Under the pieces are notes generated by a model. That model did not search any database. It was given only the letters and a program-made list of their open reading frames with translations, and was not told the origin of the DNA. Below, piece by piece: positions 1 to 8,872 of a stretch of DNA of 64,000 nucleotides. The DNA is taken from NCBI RefSeq assembly GCF_027924405.1, contig NZ_AP026978.1, positions 5,890,001-5,954,000 on the forward strand, in the 5' to 3' direction. Position numbers and translations under genes: made by a program. The DNA comes from Nocardia sputorum. Lineage in GTDB: Bacteria; Actinomycetota; Actinomycetes; Mycobacteriales; Mycobacteriaceae. Positions within the stretch are counted from its first letter, which is position 1. Each line of letters begins with the position of its first letter.

Positions 1-3000
1 GTCGCCGCGCTGCGGCAGGCTGCCGCGCCACGGCTGGCGACGTTGCTGTCCGCCGGCGTGTTGCTGACCGACGGCTCGGCGATGTTCCTGATCGAGGCGA
101 TCGCGGCGCACTACCCGGATGTGCTGAGGCCGTGCTACTCGCAGCTTTCACGCACCGAGTGGGAATACGCCGATCTGTATCTGGTGCAGGGGCTCTCGCA
201 ACCCGAAGTCGCTCGAGCGACGGGCCGCAGCCAGAGCACCGTCAAAGGCGCGCTGTATCGGATAGCGCACGTGTTGGCCGGGGAACTCCCACCAGAGTTG
301 CTGTCGCGGGTGCTGAGCCGAGGCCCGCTCCGGCGAGTGACGCTCGATGATGTGGCCACTCGGGCGCAGGTAAGCAAGGCACAGGCAGATCGCGTGCTCA
401 ACGACCGCGGCGGAGCGAATCCCGAGACGACGAACCGGGTGCAGTCCGCCGCCACCGAACTCGGCTGGACGCAGCAGCGGCGCGGCATCGTGGTCGTGAC
501 CGAGACGGGTGTCGAGCCGATCGAACCAGCGAGCGTGACGCCGACGGCGCGATCCACTACCTCCGATACGCAGCCGACGTCGACCGGTAACCGCATCGAC
601 CCCGTCGCCATCGATCTCGGTGATCCGGACGAGACGGCGGGCAAGGAGCCCGCTGAGTGGTCCGCCACACCACAGCACCCGACCCGCAAACACCCGGTGG
701 AGTTCCTCGGTCGACCCGAGGACGTCGGCGGGGACGCGGTATCGCGGTTGAGCCCGGCGGAGGTCGGTGAATGGCTGCGCGACGAACTGCGCCGACTGAC
801 GGGCAATCCCTACGTCGAGGTCCAAGAATTCGACCGGCCCGACCTTGATCCGGAGACTATCCGTGAGATCGCCCGCGCTTTGGTCGACATGGCCTCCCAG
901 CACCCGCAGGTCGAGATCGACCGGATCGACATCGGCTGGCTCTCGTCGAAGACGGGCGCAGCGACTATGTCGAAGACCGATCCCATCACCGGTTCCGTCA
1001 CAACCGAATGGATGACATTCAACGCCGACTTCGCCGCGAATCCGAACAAGCTCCATCGGTGGATTCAGGACCGAATCGCCTCTGGGATGGCGCATCCCAG
1101 CATGGCCGACCGTCCTGTGTATGCGATCGTCGTGCATGAGTACGGCCACATGCTCGACTACGCGGGACGGCGGGAGGCACGATACCGTGCCGAGGAAACG
1201 CTGTTCGATCATTACAAGGCAAATCGCCTGGGCAAGAATACTTACACGGCGTTCACGGCCTGGCTGCACCGTTACCTGACCGTCTACAGCTTCGACAAGA
1301 ACGGCAATTTCAATCCGACCGAGGCGTTGGCCGAGGCCTTCGTCGATGTCGTGCTCAACGGCCGCGACCGTGTCAACGAACCGGTGGGGTTGCTCTACGA
1401 CCTGCTGGTGGACTCCGTCGCTGCACACCGAACAACGGCCGACAGCGGCGAGGTGTACCACTCACCGCCCCCCGAGCCCGAGCAGGAAGTTACGCGGGTC
1501 ATCGGCCAGATGCGCGACCTGGAGAGTGCGCTCGGGCAACTGGCCGACAGCGCTGGAATGATCGACCCGACCGTGCTGCTTCATATCCGTGCGGAATTGA
1601 ACGTCCTCGTGGACGACCGGCTGGCAGCCCGCCCGGATGCCGCGCGCCGGCACGATCAGACAATCGCCACGCTGCGGGATGTGACCTCTCGCTCGGACCT
1701 CGCCGAGAGCGATGTCCGAAGGCTCGCCGAGATCGTCCCGATGAAACGCAGCCGAGTGTCAGGGTTGTGGGCCGGGGCGAATGATCGCTACGTCCAAGCG
1801 CTGCTTGCGGCGGCCCGTTCGCTACTCGCGGATCTCGACGCCGACCGGCCCTCGCGCGTGGCCGTGGACCTGGCTGTCAGCGAATTCTTCCAAGGCCTCC
1901 GTGCCGCGGTCGACGATGTGGCGCGGAAGTTCTACTCCGGCAGTGGCTCCGAGTGGACCGTACAACGCTTGCTCGACAACAGCCGTTCGATGCTGTCCGC
2001 TGCCGAGGCCGCTCGACGGGCCATCACCGACGCGTGGCGCCGCATCCCTGATGATCGGCTGCTGCCGCTGTTATCGGAACTCGCCCGAGGCCGGCTCAGC
2101 CGAGATGACGTCATCAATGCCGTCATCGCCAGATTCCCTGCGCCGCTGGGTGTGTCGGGCGTCGTCCGGGAAGCCGTGCACCGGGCAGAGAATGCGGTGT
2201 TGCGCAGCTACACCGAAGCCGCGGTGCGCGGGTACGTGTTCGGGGAGCAAGACGCGCGGACCATCACGGCCTTCGAAGAGGCCACAGCGAGGGTGCGCGC
2301 TGCAGTGGGTCTGTCAAAGACCGGTCGGGACCTGTCCGCCGAGGTGCGTGACGCCGTGGCGATCCGGCCGGGCTCTCCGAACACCGCACATCCGTCGAGG
2401 AACACAGGAACGACCTCGGGCAACAGCGCCGACCCCGTCGCGATCGACCTCGGCGACAGCGAGCACGAACCCGAACCACCGATCGACAATGCCGGACCCG
2501 ACACGCATCGGTCCGAGCCGGGTTCGCCTGAGGATTCCGAGCCACAGCCGAGGGCGGACGGCAGCGCGACGCCGGGGCGGCCCGGCGACCTCCCACCGGA
2601 ACAGCTCCGACAGCAGCTGGAACAGCTTGTCGCGCAGCGTCATGTCGAGCAGGCCGTCGCCCTGCTCCGGGAGCGCTTCGCGCACAACGTATTCCCCTGG
2701 ATTCAGGCGAACCTGCGAATGCCGCGAGTAGCTCGGGAAGTCTTCGACGAGGCGTGCGCGCATGCGGTGGGACAGTTCGGCCGGATCGGGCAGCGCGACG
2801 TCGAGGAGTGGGTTGTCCTCAACGCCAGAAATATCATGGCCCAGCACCGCGAGATCGCCGAAATTTGGCGGCGCGTTCACAATTTCGTGGTCCGCGGTGC
2901 ACTATTGCGCGCTTCGGATCCGCTCGCCACGGCGTTGGCCGCGGCGGATACCGTGCAGGTGCGGCAACACATGCGCGCGCTCACCCCGGCCCAGCAGCAG

Positions 3001-5445
3001 GAGCTACGCCGATTCGCTTCGAGGCGTTCGGGTCCCGATGCACGGTTCGTGATGCCCGGCGACCCCGCCGCCGAGCCCCTATCGCTGTGGCATGCGGTCT
3101 GCGAACTGGCCACGGCGGTTGCCGAAGAGGGCGGCGTGCAGGCGTCACTCCCGGATGCACCGAGTCCGCAGCGTGCGAAATCCATCCCCGGGCCAACCGC
3201 CGCGTCCCGGGACGAGCCTGGAAACCTTTCCCGCACACCGGATCCTCGTTCCGAGCCGACGGGCAATGCGGCTGTCCTACCGGATATCCCCGCCGAAACG
3301 ACGGCCGCGGAATTGGTGGTGGCGCTGGCCCGCAACGCAAATGCCCGGCACCTGCCACCGATCGTTCGGGAGGCGCTGCAGACCGACCGGCAGGCGCTGG
3401 AGGACTGCATCGAACAACTCGCCCCGTCGCAGCGACAGATCCTCCAGCTTCGCTTCGAACTCGAGATGTCACCCGACCGGACCGCGGATTGGCTGGATCG
3501 CACTCCAGGAGCGGTCCGCACCGCCCAGCACGCCACCTTCGCTCGTCTCGCTCGTCTGCTGCAGGAGCATGCGGGCAATCAAGCCTTGTCGGTGGTCGAG
3601 GAGGCTCAGGAACACGATCTCGACGCATTCCAACGCTGTCTGACCGCCCTCGGGCCGAAGCAACATGCCGTCGTCAGGGACCGGCTCGTCCTCGGGCACA
3701 CTGCCTCCGAACTAGCCGAAGCCCACGGAGAAGACCACCGCAATACGTTTTACCGTGGCATTCAACGACTTTCGTCTCTGCTGCTCGGCGACGCCCATGC
3801 GCGTCCCGGGGCAGAAGCCGATCGGGAACTGGTTCAGCAGGCCGCACAGGAAGCGTTCATACTCGCCCTTTACCGACTCACCAACGCCACGCATCGACAG
3901 ACGCTGAAACTACGGTTCGTGCGCAACCTGCCGCGCGCGGAGGCGGCGGAGGAGGCCGGCGTCAGCACTCATGCGTTCGAGATGCGGGAGTCCCGCGCGA
4001 TCCGCGCCGTCGCCGAACTACTGCGCCGCCCAACCACCGACACACCGGCAACGACCGAGACGCAGCCCCGCCCAACCACCGACACACCGGCAACGACCGA
4101 GACGCAGCCCCGCCCAACCACCGACACACCGGCAACGACCGAGACGCAGCCCCGCCCGGTGGCGCTATCGGATCGGGAGATCGAGATCCTCCGCATGCTA
4201 CTGGCGGACATGTACTTCGGGGAGATCGCCGCGACGCTGGAGATCACTCCGGCAGCCGTCCGCACGGACGCCCAGCACATCTACCGCAAGCTTCGGGTAG
4301 GCAACCGGGCACAGCTCGCGCAGGCGGCACGGTCCGCCGGAATCGATCTCCGCTTCCCCGACGAGCAACCGGAAGCAGCCGCGAGCAAAGCACCATCCGG
4401 TGCCCGGATCGACCCCGTCGCCATCGACCTCGATCCCGATGAACCGGGCGCATCCGACAACGCCGAGACCGCCCGTCCGGCTGACACATCCCGCGAGGGC
4501 AGCGCCGCTCGCTCGCTCGAGCCGCCACGACACGAACCCCCACCCGAGCCGGCTGGCGCGGTCGTCGTCCACGGTGTAGATGAATTCGACGAGCTTGCCG
4601 ATCTGGAGCCGGGACGGCCTGACGGCGAGATGTCCGGCGTCGTCTTCGCGGTCGGTGCGGACACCACCGTATCGACGACACTCGTCGCGCAGGCGGGCAC
4701 CGACCACCGTCCCCGAACTTCGCTGTCGCTGCATACGGTCGAAACACCCGCATGGCACGACGAGGTGGAAGAAGCCCTGCACCTGCCTTACCTCCAGGTG
4801 CGAGTCGGAGACGTGACGGCGGAATGCCGGATCAGATACGTCGTCCACGACAACGGGTTCATCGACGCCTACGTCATGTACAACCACCCGGCTCTGCCAG
4901 GCAACGCCTTCCGTCTGATCCGCGCCACGATCGACGCCGCACTCCTCGAGCGCAGCTCCGGCGCCGCGGTGTTGGTCGTCGAAAGCTTCGAGGGGGATGC
5001 CGAGACGCCCCCGACCTCTGCCTCGCGGATGACGTCGCCGCAGGCGTACTGGCGGCCGACCGGCACAGGCTGGCAAGCCGACATGCATATCGGCCAATCC
5101 CGATTCTCGGACGCCGCTCGGATGCGTAGCACCGAGCCCACGGTGGATTGGTTGGTCGACCGATTGAGCGAATTCGGATGGGGAACCGCCGTAGACATTT
5201 CACGTGTGGCAGTCGCACTCCGCACGGTAGTTGCCGAGCCGCTGCAGCACAGCCGCGCCGAGATACAGATCGCCGTAACAGTTTCCGGACCGGCCGATCC
5301 GGTGCGGGTGGAAGTCACCGACAATGCCGTCCCGGACCGTGATCTGACGGAATCGATCGACGTCGACGACAGCGGCACATACGCTGTCGACGCCACGGCG
5401 CGGCGCGTCACATGGTTCGAGGTTCGAATCGCACCCCGCCGATAG
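1..5445 (+). CDS. Giant mosaic protein with multiple HTH segments and an HExxH metalloprotease (5'-partial)
   Basis: I do not recognise this protein as a whole. The frame is open from base 1, so the true start lies upstream; residues are numbered from the TTG at 43. A sigma-region-4-like HTH lies at about 36-78 and a LacI-type HTH at 98-143. A zincin-like domain at about 225-475 has H365-E-Y-G-H369 and a downstream glutamate in NPTEALAE (about 427-431). A helical, sigma-region-2-like stretch follows (about 850-1010), then three more region-4-like HTHs (about 1110-1180, 1192-1248, 1272-1327), a three-fold 14-residue repeat and a LuxR-type HTH (1373-1434). The tail (about 1720-1800) weakly resembles a RsbW/GHKL ATPase. 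The linker DPVAIDLG recurs near 186, 797 and 1457. No membrane segment or signal peptide is visible in the part present. Base use looks less GC-rich than neighbours by eye. An effector or polymorphic-toxin-like role is only inference. Confidence 0.75.
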   Translation, partial: VAALRQAAAPRLATLLSAGVLLTDGSAMFLIEAIAAHYPDVLRPCYSQLSRTEWEYADLYLVQGLSQPEVARATGRSQSTVKGALYRIAHVLAGELPPELLSRVLSRGPLRRVTLDDVATRAQVSKAQADRVLNDRGGANPETTNRVQSAATELGWTQQRRGIVVVTETGVEPIEPASVTPTARSTTSDTQPTSTGNRIDPVAIDLGDPDETAGKEPAEWSATPQHPTRKHPVEFLGRPEDVGGDAVSRLSPAEVGEWLRDELRRLTGNPYVEVQEFDRPDLDPETIREIARALVDMASQHPQVEIDRIDIGWLSSKTGAATMSKTDPITGSVTTEWMTFNADFAANPNKLHRWIQDRIASGMAHPSMADRPVYAIVVHEYGHMLDYAGRREARYRAEETLFDHYKANRLGKNTYTAFTAWLHRYLTVYSFDKNGNFNPTEALAEAFVDVVLNGRDRVNEPVGLLYDLLVDSVAAHRTTADSGEVYHSPPPEPEQEVTRVIGQMRDLESALGQLADSAGMIDPTVLLHIRAELNVLVDDRLAARPDAARRHDQTIATLRDVTSRSDLAESDVRRLAEIVPMKRSRVSGLWAGANDRYVQALLAAARSLLADLDADRPSRVAVDLAVSEFFQGLRAAVDDVARKFYSGSGSEWTVQRLLDNSRSMLSAAEAARRAITDAWRRIPDDRLLPLLSELARGRLSRDDVINAVIARFPAPLGVSGVVREAVHRAENAVLRSYTEAAVRGYVFGEQDARTITAFEEATARVRAAVGLSKTGRDLSAEVRDAVAIRPGSPNTAHPSRNTGTTSGNSADPVAIDLGDSEHEPEPPIDNAGPDTHRSEPGSPEDSEPQPRADGSATPGRPGDLPPEQLRQQLEQLVAQRHVEQAVALLRERFAHNVFPWIQANLRMPRVAREVFDEACAHAVGQFGRIGQRDVEEWVVLNARNIMAQHREIAEIWRRVHNFVVRGALLRASDPLATALAAADTVQVRQHMRALTPAQQQELRRFASRRSGPDARFVMPGDPAAEPLSLWHAVCELATAVAEEGGVQASLPDAPSPQRAKSIPGPTAASRDEPGNLSRTPDPRSEPTGNAAVLPDIPAETTAAELVVALARNANARHLPPIVREALQTDRQALEDCIEQLAPSQRQILQLRFELEMSPDRTADWLDRTPGAVRTAQHATFARLARLLQEHAGNQALSVVEEAQEHDLDAFQRCLTALGPKQHAVVRDRLVLGHTASELAEAHGEDHRNTFYRGIQRLSSLLLGDAHARPGAEADRELVQQAAQEAFILALYRLTNATHRQTLKLRFVRNLPRAEAAEEAGVSTHAFEMRESRAIRAVAELLRRPTTDTPATTETQPRPTTDTPATTETQPRPTTDTPATTETQPRPVALSDREIEILRMLLADMYFGEIAATLEITPAAVRTDAQHIYRKLRVGNRAQLAQAARSAGIDLRFPDEQPEAAASKAPSGARIDPVAIDLDPDEPGASDNAETARPADTSREGSAARSLEPPRHEPPPEPAGAVVVHGVDEFDELADLEPGRPDGEMSGVVFAVGADTTVSTTLVAQAGTDHRPRTSLSLHTVETPAWHDEVEEALHLPYLQVRVGDVTAECRIRYVVHDNGFIDAYVMYNHPALPGNAFRLIRATIDAALLERSSGAAVLVVESFEGDAETPPTSASRMTSPQAYWRPTGTGWQADMHIGQSRFSDAARMRSTEPTVDWLVDRLSEFGWGTAVDISRVAVALRTVVAEPLQHSRAEIQIAVTVSGPADPVRVEVTDNAVPDRDLTESIDVDDSGTYAVDATARRVTWFEVRIAPRR
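4027..4152 (+). repeat. Three tandem 42-bp in-frame repeats
   Basis: Three adjacent, near-identical 42-bp units encode the 14-residue unit RPTTDTPATTETQP three times inside the giant mosaic gene. They sit between the fourth sigma-like HTH and the LuxR-type HTH and probably form a flexible Pro/Thr linker. Unit number could vary between strains by slippage. Confidence 0.9.
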
Positions 5446-5588
5446 CCCCTGCCGTCGCACCCCGCGACCAGCACATCGGCCGCGCAGCCCCCGTCGTCAT
5501 CGACCTCGGCCCGCCTGGGACATCAGGCAGATGTCGGCAACTGGCGAGACCGATGACGTGCAGTATGCGATCCGCCGACCCGAACGGG

Positions 5589-6605
5589 CTACTTCTGTTC
5601 CGACCGCTTTCCGAGCATTTCCACCAAAGCCGAGGCGATAAGGGCCACGGCGCGGTCCTCGTCGCGAGCCAGTCGCCGCAAGGTATCCAGGGCGATGGTC
5701 CCCGGCATCTCCGCAAGCGCCTGGGTCAGTCGTATCCGCACCGCCGAGTCCGCTGCGTGGGCGACGAGTTCGCCGGCCAGGGCACTCACGATCCGGTCCG
5801 CCCATTCCGCGTCCCGCGCCAACATTCCCAAGAACTCGGCCGCCTCGACATCGTTCGGGCCCTCGACCACCGTGCGGACAAGTGCAGGTACAGCCCGGGT
5901 GACGCCCCGCGCACCCAGTGCGAGCGCCGCATGTCTGCGGACCGTCGCGTCCTCATCGTCGAGCGCGTCCGTGAGTACCGCGGTCGTTTCGTCGCCCGGC
6001 AGCTCGGCGAGCGCGAGCACCGCGCGCCGCCGGACGTCGACGTCGGCCGAGCCCATGCCAGACGCCACGCCCACCACACCGTCGCCGCCGGCCCGCGCGA
6101 GGGCCCACCGCAGGGCCCCGGCCACATACGGATCGGATTCGGTGAGCACCGCCTCGGCCAGCAGCTCGGCAGGCACCGCTACGTCCTCGGCCGGGGCCAG
6201 GACGGCCTGCTGCCGCCGGGCGGGGCTCTGCGAACCGAGTCCGTGCAGCAGCTCGACGATGCGCAGGACGTCTTGCCAGCCGGAGGGCTCGGCCGAATCG
6301 ACCGCACGAAGCCGCTCCAGGAGTTCTCGCTCCCGGTTCAGTCGTTCTTCGGTCTTCCGAATGAGGTCGCCGACCAGCGCGGACGGGGTGAATCCGGCAT
6401 CATCGAGAGCGCGTCCGATCTGGCTCAGTGACAGCCCCAGGGAGCGCAGGCCCTCCACGTGGAAGATCCGCCGGATGTCTTCCGGGGAGTATTCCCGGTA
6501 CCCGCCCACGGTGCGGCCGGTCGGTCGGACCAGCCCGAGGGAGTCGTAGTGCCTGAGCATGCGGGCGCTCACTCCCGAGCGGCGCGCCACCTCACCGATC
6601 AGCAC
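5589..6605 (-). CDS. MerR-family regulator with HEAT-repeat C-terminus
   Basis: A 338-residue protein starting at a GTG inside GTGCTGA, which also holds the stop of the upstream gene, so the two are translationally coupled. Residues 1-70 are a typical MerR winged helix (IGEVARRSGVSARMLRHYD, then the GGYREYS wing). A coiled dimerisation region follows. From about residue 130 the protein is alanine/leucine-rich with HEAT-like helical pairs such as DVDVRRRAVLALAELPGDE. MerR proteins distort promoter spacers to activate transcription; a HEAT tail could sense or bind a partner, possibly the preceding HEAT protein. The effector is unknown, and no cysteine metal-binding cluster is seen in the dimerisation helix. 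Confidence 0.8.
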   Translation of the reverse strand: MLIGEVARRSGVSARMLRHYDSLGLVRPTGRTVGGYREYSPEDIRRIFHVEGLRSLGLSLSQIGRALDDAGFTPSALVGDLIRKTEERLNRERELLERLRAVDSAEPSGWQDVLRIVELLHGLGSQSPARRQQAVLAPAEDVAVPAELLAEAVLTESDPYVAGALRWALARAGGDGVVGVASGMGSADVDVRRRAVLALAELPGDETTAVLTDALDDEDATVRRHAALALGARGVTRAVPALVRTVVEGPNDVEAAEFLGMLARDAEWADRIVSALAGELVAHAADSAVRIRLTQALAEMPGTIALDTLRRLARDEDRAVALIASALVEMLGKRSEQK

Positions 6606-7351
6606 GCAGTCGTCTCCTCCCGATCCGGGCCGAGCGCGGCGACCCGCCGCGCCTCGTCGACGGCGAGGTCGAATCCGGCGTCCGGGTCGCGCAGGAGCCG
6701 CTCCGTGGCGCGCGCATGCGCCCGGACCGTCGGGTCGGGATTCGCCATCGCGGTCCGGAGAACCGGTTCGACCACCTCCCCGAGCGCGACGAGGGCGCGG
6801 CTCAGGCTCAACCGTACCTCCCGGTCTCCCCGGCCGAATTGCCTGGCCAGTTCCACGCCGAGCCATTCTTTCGCTTCGTCGGGCACGAGCACGACGGCAG
6901 CGCGCCACGCACTTCGCGCGACTTCATCGTCGATATCGTGCAGCAACGAGGGCGTGATCGCCGACCACGCGCGCGGATCCCCGATCTTGGATAGCGTGTG
7001 CAACGCTTGGCTGCGGGCCTGGGCCCGCTCGGAACGAACCTCCGTGAGCAGTTTCGGAACCGTGAGCTCCGACGGGAGCCGAGTCAGCGCCCACGTGAGC
7101 ATGTCCCGCACGAAGAAGTCGGGCTCGATCGCGGACCGCTCCACCAGGACATCGACGAAACCGGGTGCGGGATGCGTGCCTATCGCCAGCGCCGCCTGGA
7201 GCCTCGTCGACGAGTTCGCGGCTGCCAATGCGTCGAGCAACCGGGTGTGTTGTGGATTCCTGTGTGTCGAATTGATGGGGACCACCTCCGACAGCCAGTG
7301 AAGGCCTTCACACAGTGCGAAGGTCAAGCGAATCTCGGGACGCTCGACCAT
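6599..7351 (-). CDS. HEAT-repeat protein
   Basis: A 250-residue soluble protein made largely of HEAT-like helical repeats (STRLQAALAIGTHPAPGFV, RAQARSQALHTLSKIGDPRA, DREVRLSLSRALVALGE). The ATG at 7351 has a GGGGGAG-type ribosome site just upstream but lies 28 bp inside the end of radC; a later GTG near 7283 is possible. Its stop overlaps the GTG of the downstream MerR/HEAT gene. HEAT arrays are protein-binding scaffolds, so a role as partner of the MerR protein is plausible but inferred. Confidence 0.7.
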   Translation of the reverse strand: MVERPEIRLTFALCEGLHWLSEVVPINSTHRNPQHTRLLDALAAANSSTRLQAALAIGTHPAPGFVDVLVERSAIEPDFFVRDMLTWALTRLPSELTVPKLLTEVRSERAQARSQALHTLSKIGDPRAWSAITPSLLHDIDDEVARSAWRAAVVLVPDEAKEWLGVELARQFGRGDREVRLSLSRALVALGEVVEPVLRTAMANPDPTVRAHARATERLLRDPDAGFDLAVDEARRVAALGPDREETTAC

Positions 7352-7995
7352 TTCTCCCCCGCGATCACCACGTGGTCGAGGAAGCGGAGGCCTACGGTGT
7401 GGGCCGCTTCGGTGAGGAGGGTGGTGGTGCGGCGGTCATCGGAGCTGGGGGTCGGGTCGCCGGAGGGGTGGTTGTGCACGATGGCGAAGGCTCGGCCGTC
7501 GTGGCGGAGGACGGTGTTCAGTATTTCCCGGACGGGGACGGCGACCTGGTCGACGGCGCCTTCGGCGACGAAGACCTTCTGACGGAGGCGATTCTGCGCG
7601 TCGCAGACCAGCACGAGCAGGCGTTCGACCCGGCAGCCCGCGAACAGCGGGAGGGCGGCGGCGGCCACGTCGGCGGAACTGGTGAGCCGGGTCGACGTGT
7701 CCGGCCTGCCGCGTGCCCGTGCCCCGAGGTGGAAGGCGGCGATGATCGCGGCGGCCTTCGCCACGCCGATGCCCGCCCGGCGGGACAGCTCCTCCGGACG
7801 CGCGGACGCCAGCCCGGCGAGCCCGCCGTGCTCGACGAGCAACTCCACCGCCAGGTCCAGCGCGCTCGCACCGCGCCTGCCCTGTCGTAACAGCAGGGCC
7901 AGCAACTCCGCGTCGCTCAACGCGTGCGGCCCCAGTGCCAGCAACCGTTCCCGCGGCCGCTGCGCCACCGGTACGTCGACTAGAGAGACCGCCAT
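7324..7995 (-). CDS. radC: RadC-like JAB/MPN-domain protein
   Basis: A 223-residue member of the RadC family. An N-terminal HhH-like part (LSDAELLALLLRQG, GIGVAKAAAIIAAF) precedes the MPN/JAMM domain with H175-N-H177-P-S-G-D-P and a downstream aspartate at about 187, the usual zinc-binding pattern. The ATG at 7995 is chosen because the family starts near RPRERLL and GGGAG lies just upstream. Despite the name, a DNA-repair role for RadC is not established; many members accompany mobile or defence genes. It ends inside the 5' end of the HEAT-repeat gene. Confidence 0.9.
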   Translation of the reverse strand: MAVSLVDVPVAQRPRERLLALGPHALSDAELLALLLRQGRRGASALDLAVELLVEHGGLAGLASARPEELSRRAGIGVAKAAAIIAAFHLGARARGRPDTSTRLTSSADVAAAALPLFAGCRVERLLVLVCDAQNRLRQKVFVAEGAVDQVAVPVREILNTVLRHDGRAFAIVHNHPSGDPTPSSDDRRTTTLLTEAAHTVGLRFLDHVVIAGEKWSSVPRFA

Positions 7996-8254
7996 GACTC
8001 CCACCCCTCGGTCACGCCAACAGTGCCCGGGATTCTGCCAGGGGCCACCGACAGTTCGGCCAGGACCGGACCGGGCCGCACCTGCCTCGCCGGTTCCTCG
8101 AAGTACCAACCCGAGAGCTCAGCAGCAGACGCCGAGGCACGTCCGCCCCGTTCCTTCCCACGAACCGTACGGACGACTCGGCAGCGCGACGCCGCGCCCA
8201 TATGCTGGCTGATGTGCGGTTCGGTAACCGAGGCGGTCGCGAACTGGGGAGCTG

Positions 8255-8560
8255 ATGGCGATGTGGTACCTGAAAGCGCAATGGCACCACGATTTCGACG
8301 ACGAACCGGTCGAGCTGTTCAGCGAGATCGGTGACGACGGTTTCGAGGTGCGCAAGGTCGAAGTCTTCCGCGACGGGCACCGCGATTGGGCCGATTCCGA
8401 TCGCGGCACCGGCACCACCGAACTCGGTCAGATCCCGGTTCCAGCGCCGGATGAGCTGAGCGAGGAGACCGAATTCACCGCACTCCAGATCGACGCCACG
8501 GAGTTCGACGAGGTCTGGCGGCACGCTCTCGACGAGCAACGGCCGACCTCGCCCCGATAG
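8255..8560 (+). CDS. DUF6881-type small protein
   Basis: A 101-residue acidic soluble protein with the pattern WHHDFDDEPVELFSEIGDDG and GFEVRKVEVFRDG, which I associate with the DUF6881 family of actinobacterial proteins of unknown function. The ATG is preceded by GGGGAG at suitable spacing. No catalytic motif, signal peptide or membrane segment is visible. It converges with the small antitoxin-like gene at 8568, leaving only 7 bp between them. Confidence 0.75.
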   Translation: MAMWYLKAQWHHDFDDEPVELFSEIGDDGFEVRKVEVFRDGHRDWADSDRGTGTTELGQIPVPAPDELSEETEFTALQIDATEFDEVWRHALDEQRPTSPR

Positions 8561-8567
8561 CCCCGTC

Positions 8568-8765
8568 CTAGCGGTCCACCACCGCGACGTCCGGTAGCCC
8601 CACGAACGCCTGCGCGGCGAGCCGCGCCAGATTGTGCAGCTGGCGCTCGTGCACGACGATCCGGCGCAAGGCCTCGTTGATGGTGGCGTCGCTGGTCGAC
8701 GTGCCCATGATGGCGGCAGCCGCGGCGAGTAAGTCCTGGTCGAGATCGATCCGCACGGATTTCAT
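8568..8765 (-). CDS. VapB-type antitoxin-like protein, no adjacent toxin
   Basis: A 65-residue protein whose N-terminus (MKSVRIDLDQDLLAAAAAIM, then SDATINEALRRIV) is the beta strand and helices of a ribbon-helix-helix/VapB-like DNA-binding antitoxin. The ATG at 8765 follows GGAGGG. VapB genes normally precede a PIN-domain VapC gene. Here the space downstream on the same strand is taken by the convergent DUF6881 gene, so no toxin partner is present; it may be a solitary regulator or a leftover. Confidence 0.65.
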   Translation of the reverse strand: MKSVRIDLDQDLLAAAAAIMGTSTSDATINEALRRIVVHERQLHNLARLAAQAFVGLPDVAVVDR

Positions 8766-8837
8766 GCGCCCTCCTTCGTACTTTCGCCATCTTGCGGCAT
8801 GGCGCCCGCTCATGTCCGGCAAATCCGGAACTCGGCC

Positions 8838-8865
8838 TTGCATTCATACCCTACGGGGGTATAGT
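8838..8865 (+). promoter_or_regulatory. Promoter with embedded CsoR-like operator
   Basis: A -35-like TTGCAT (8838-8843) and -10 TATAGT (8860-8865) are 16 bp apart. Between and over the -10 lies the inverted repeat ATACCCTACGGGGGTAT (8846-8862), arms ATACCC/GGGTAT. G-tract palindromes of this kind are typical of CsoR/RcnR-family metal-sensing repressors. The -10 ends 7 nt before the ATG at 8873 and no ribosome site is present, which suggests a leaderless mRNA. Confidence 0.6.
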
Positions 8866-8872
8866 TCCACCC

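Noticed and set aside
4027..4152. Direct repeats resembling a CRISPR array
   Set aside because: The units are contiguous without spacers, in frame, and encode a repeated peptide.
6606..6908. N-terminal extension of the MerR protein to an upstream start
   Set aside because: The extension is Arg/Gly/Pro-rich, overlaps the HEAT gene, and the MerR domain starts exactly at the GTG of the GTGCTGA junction.
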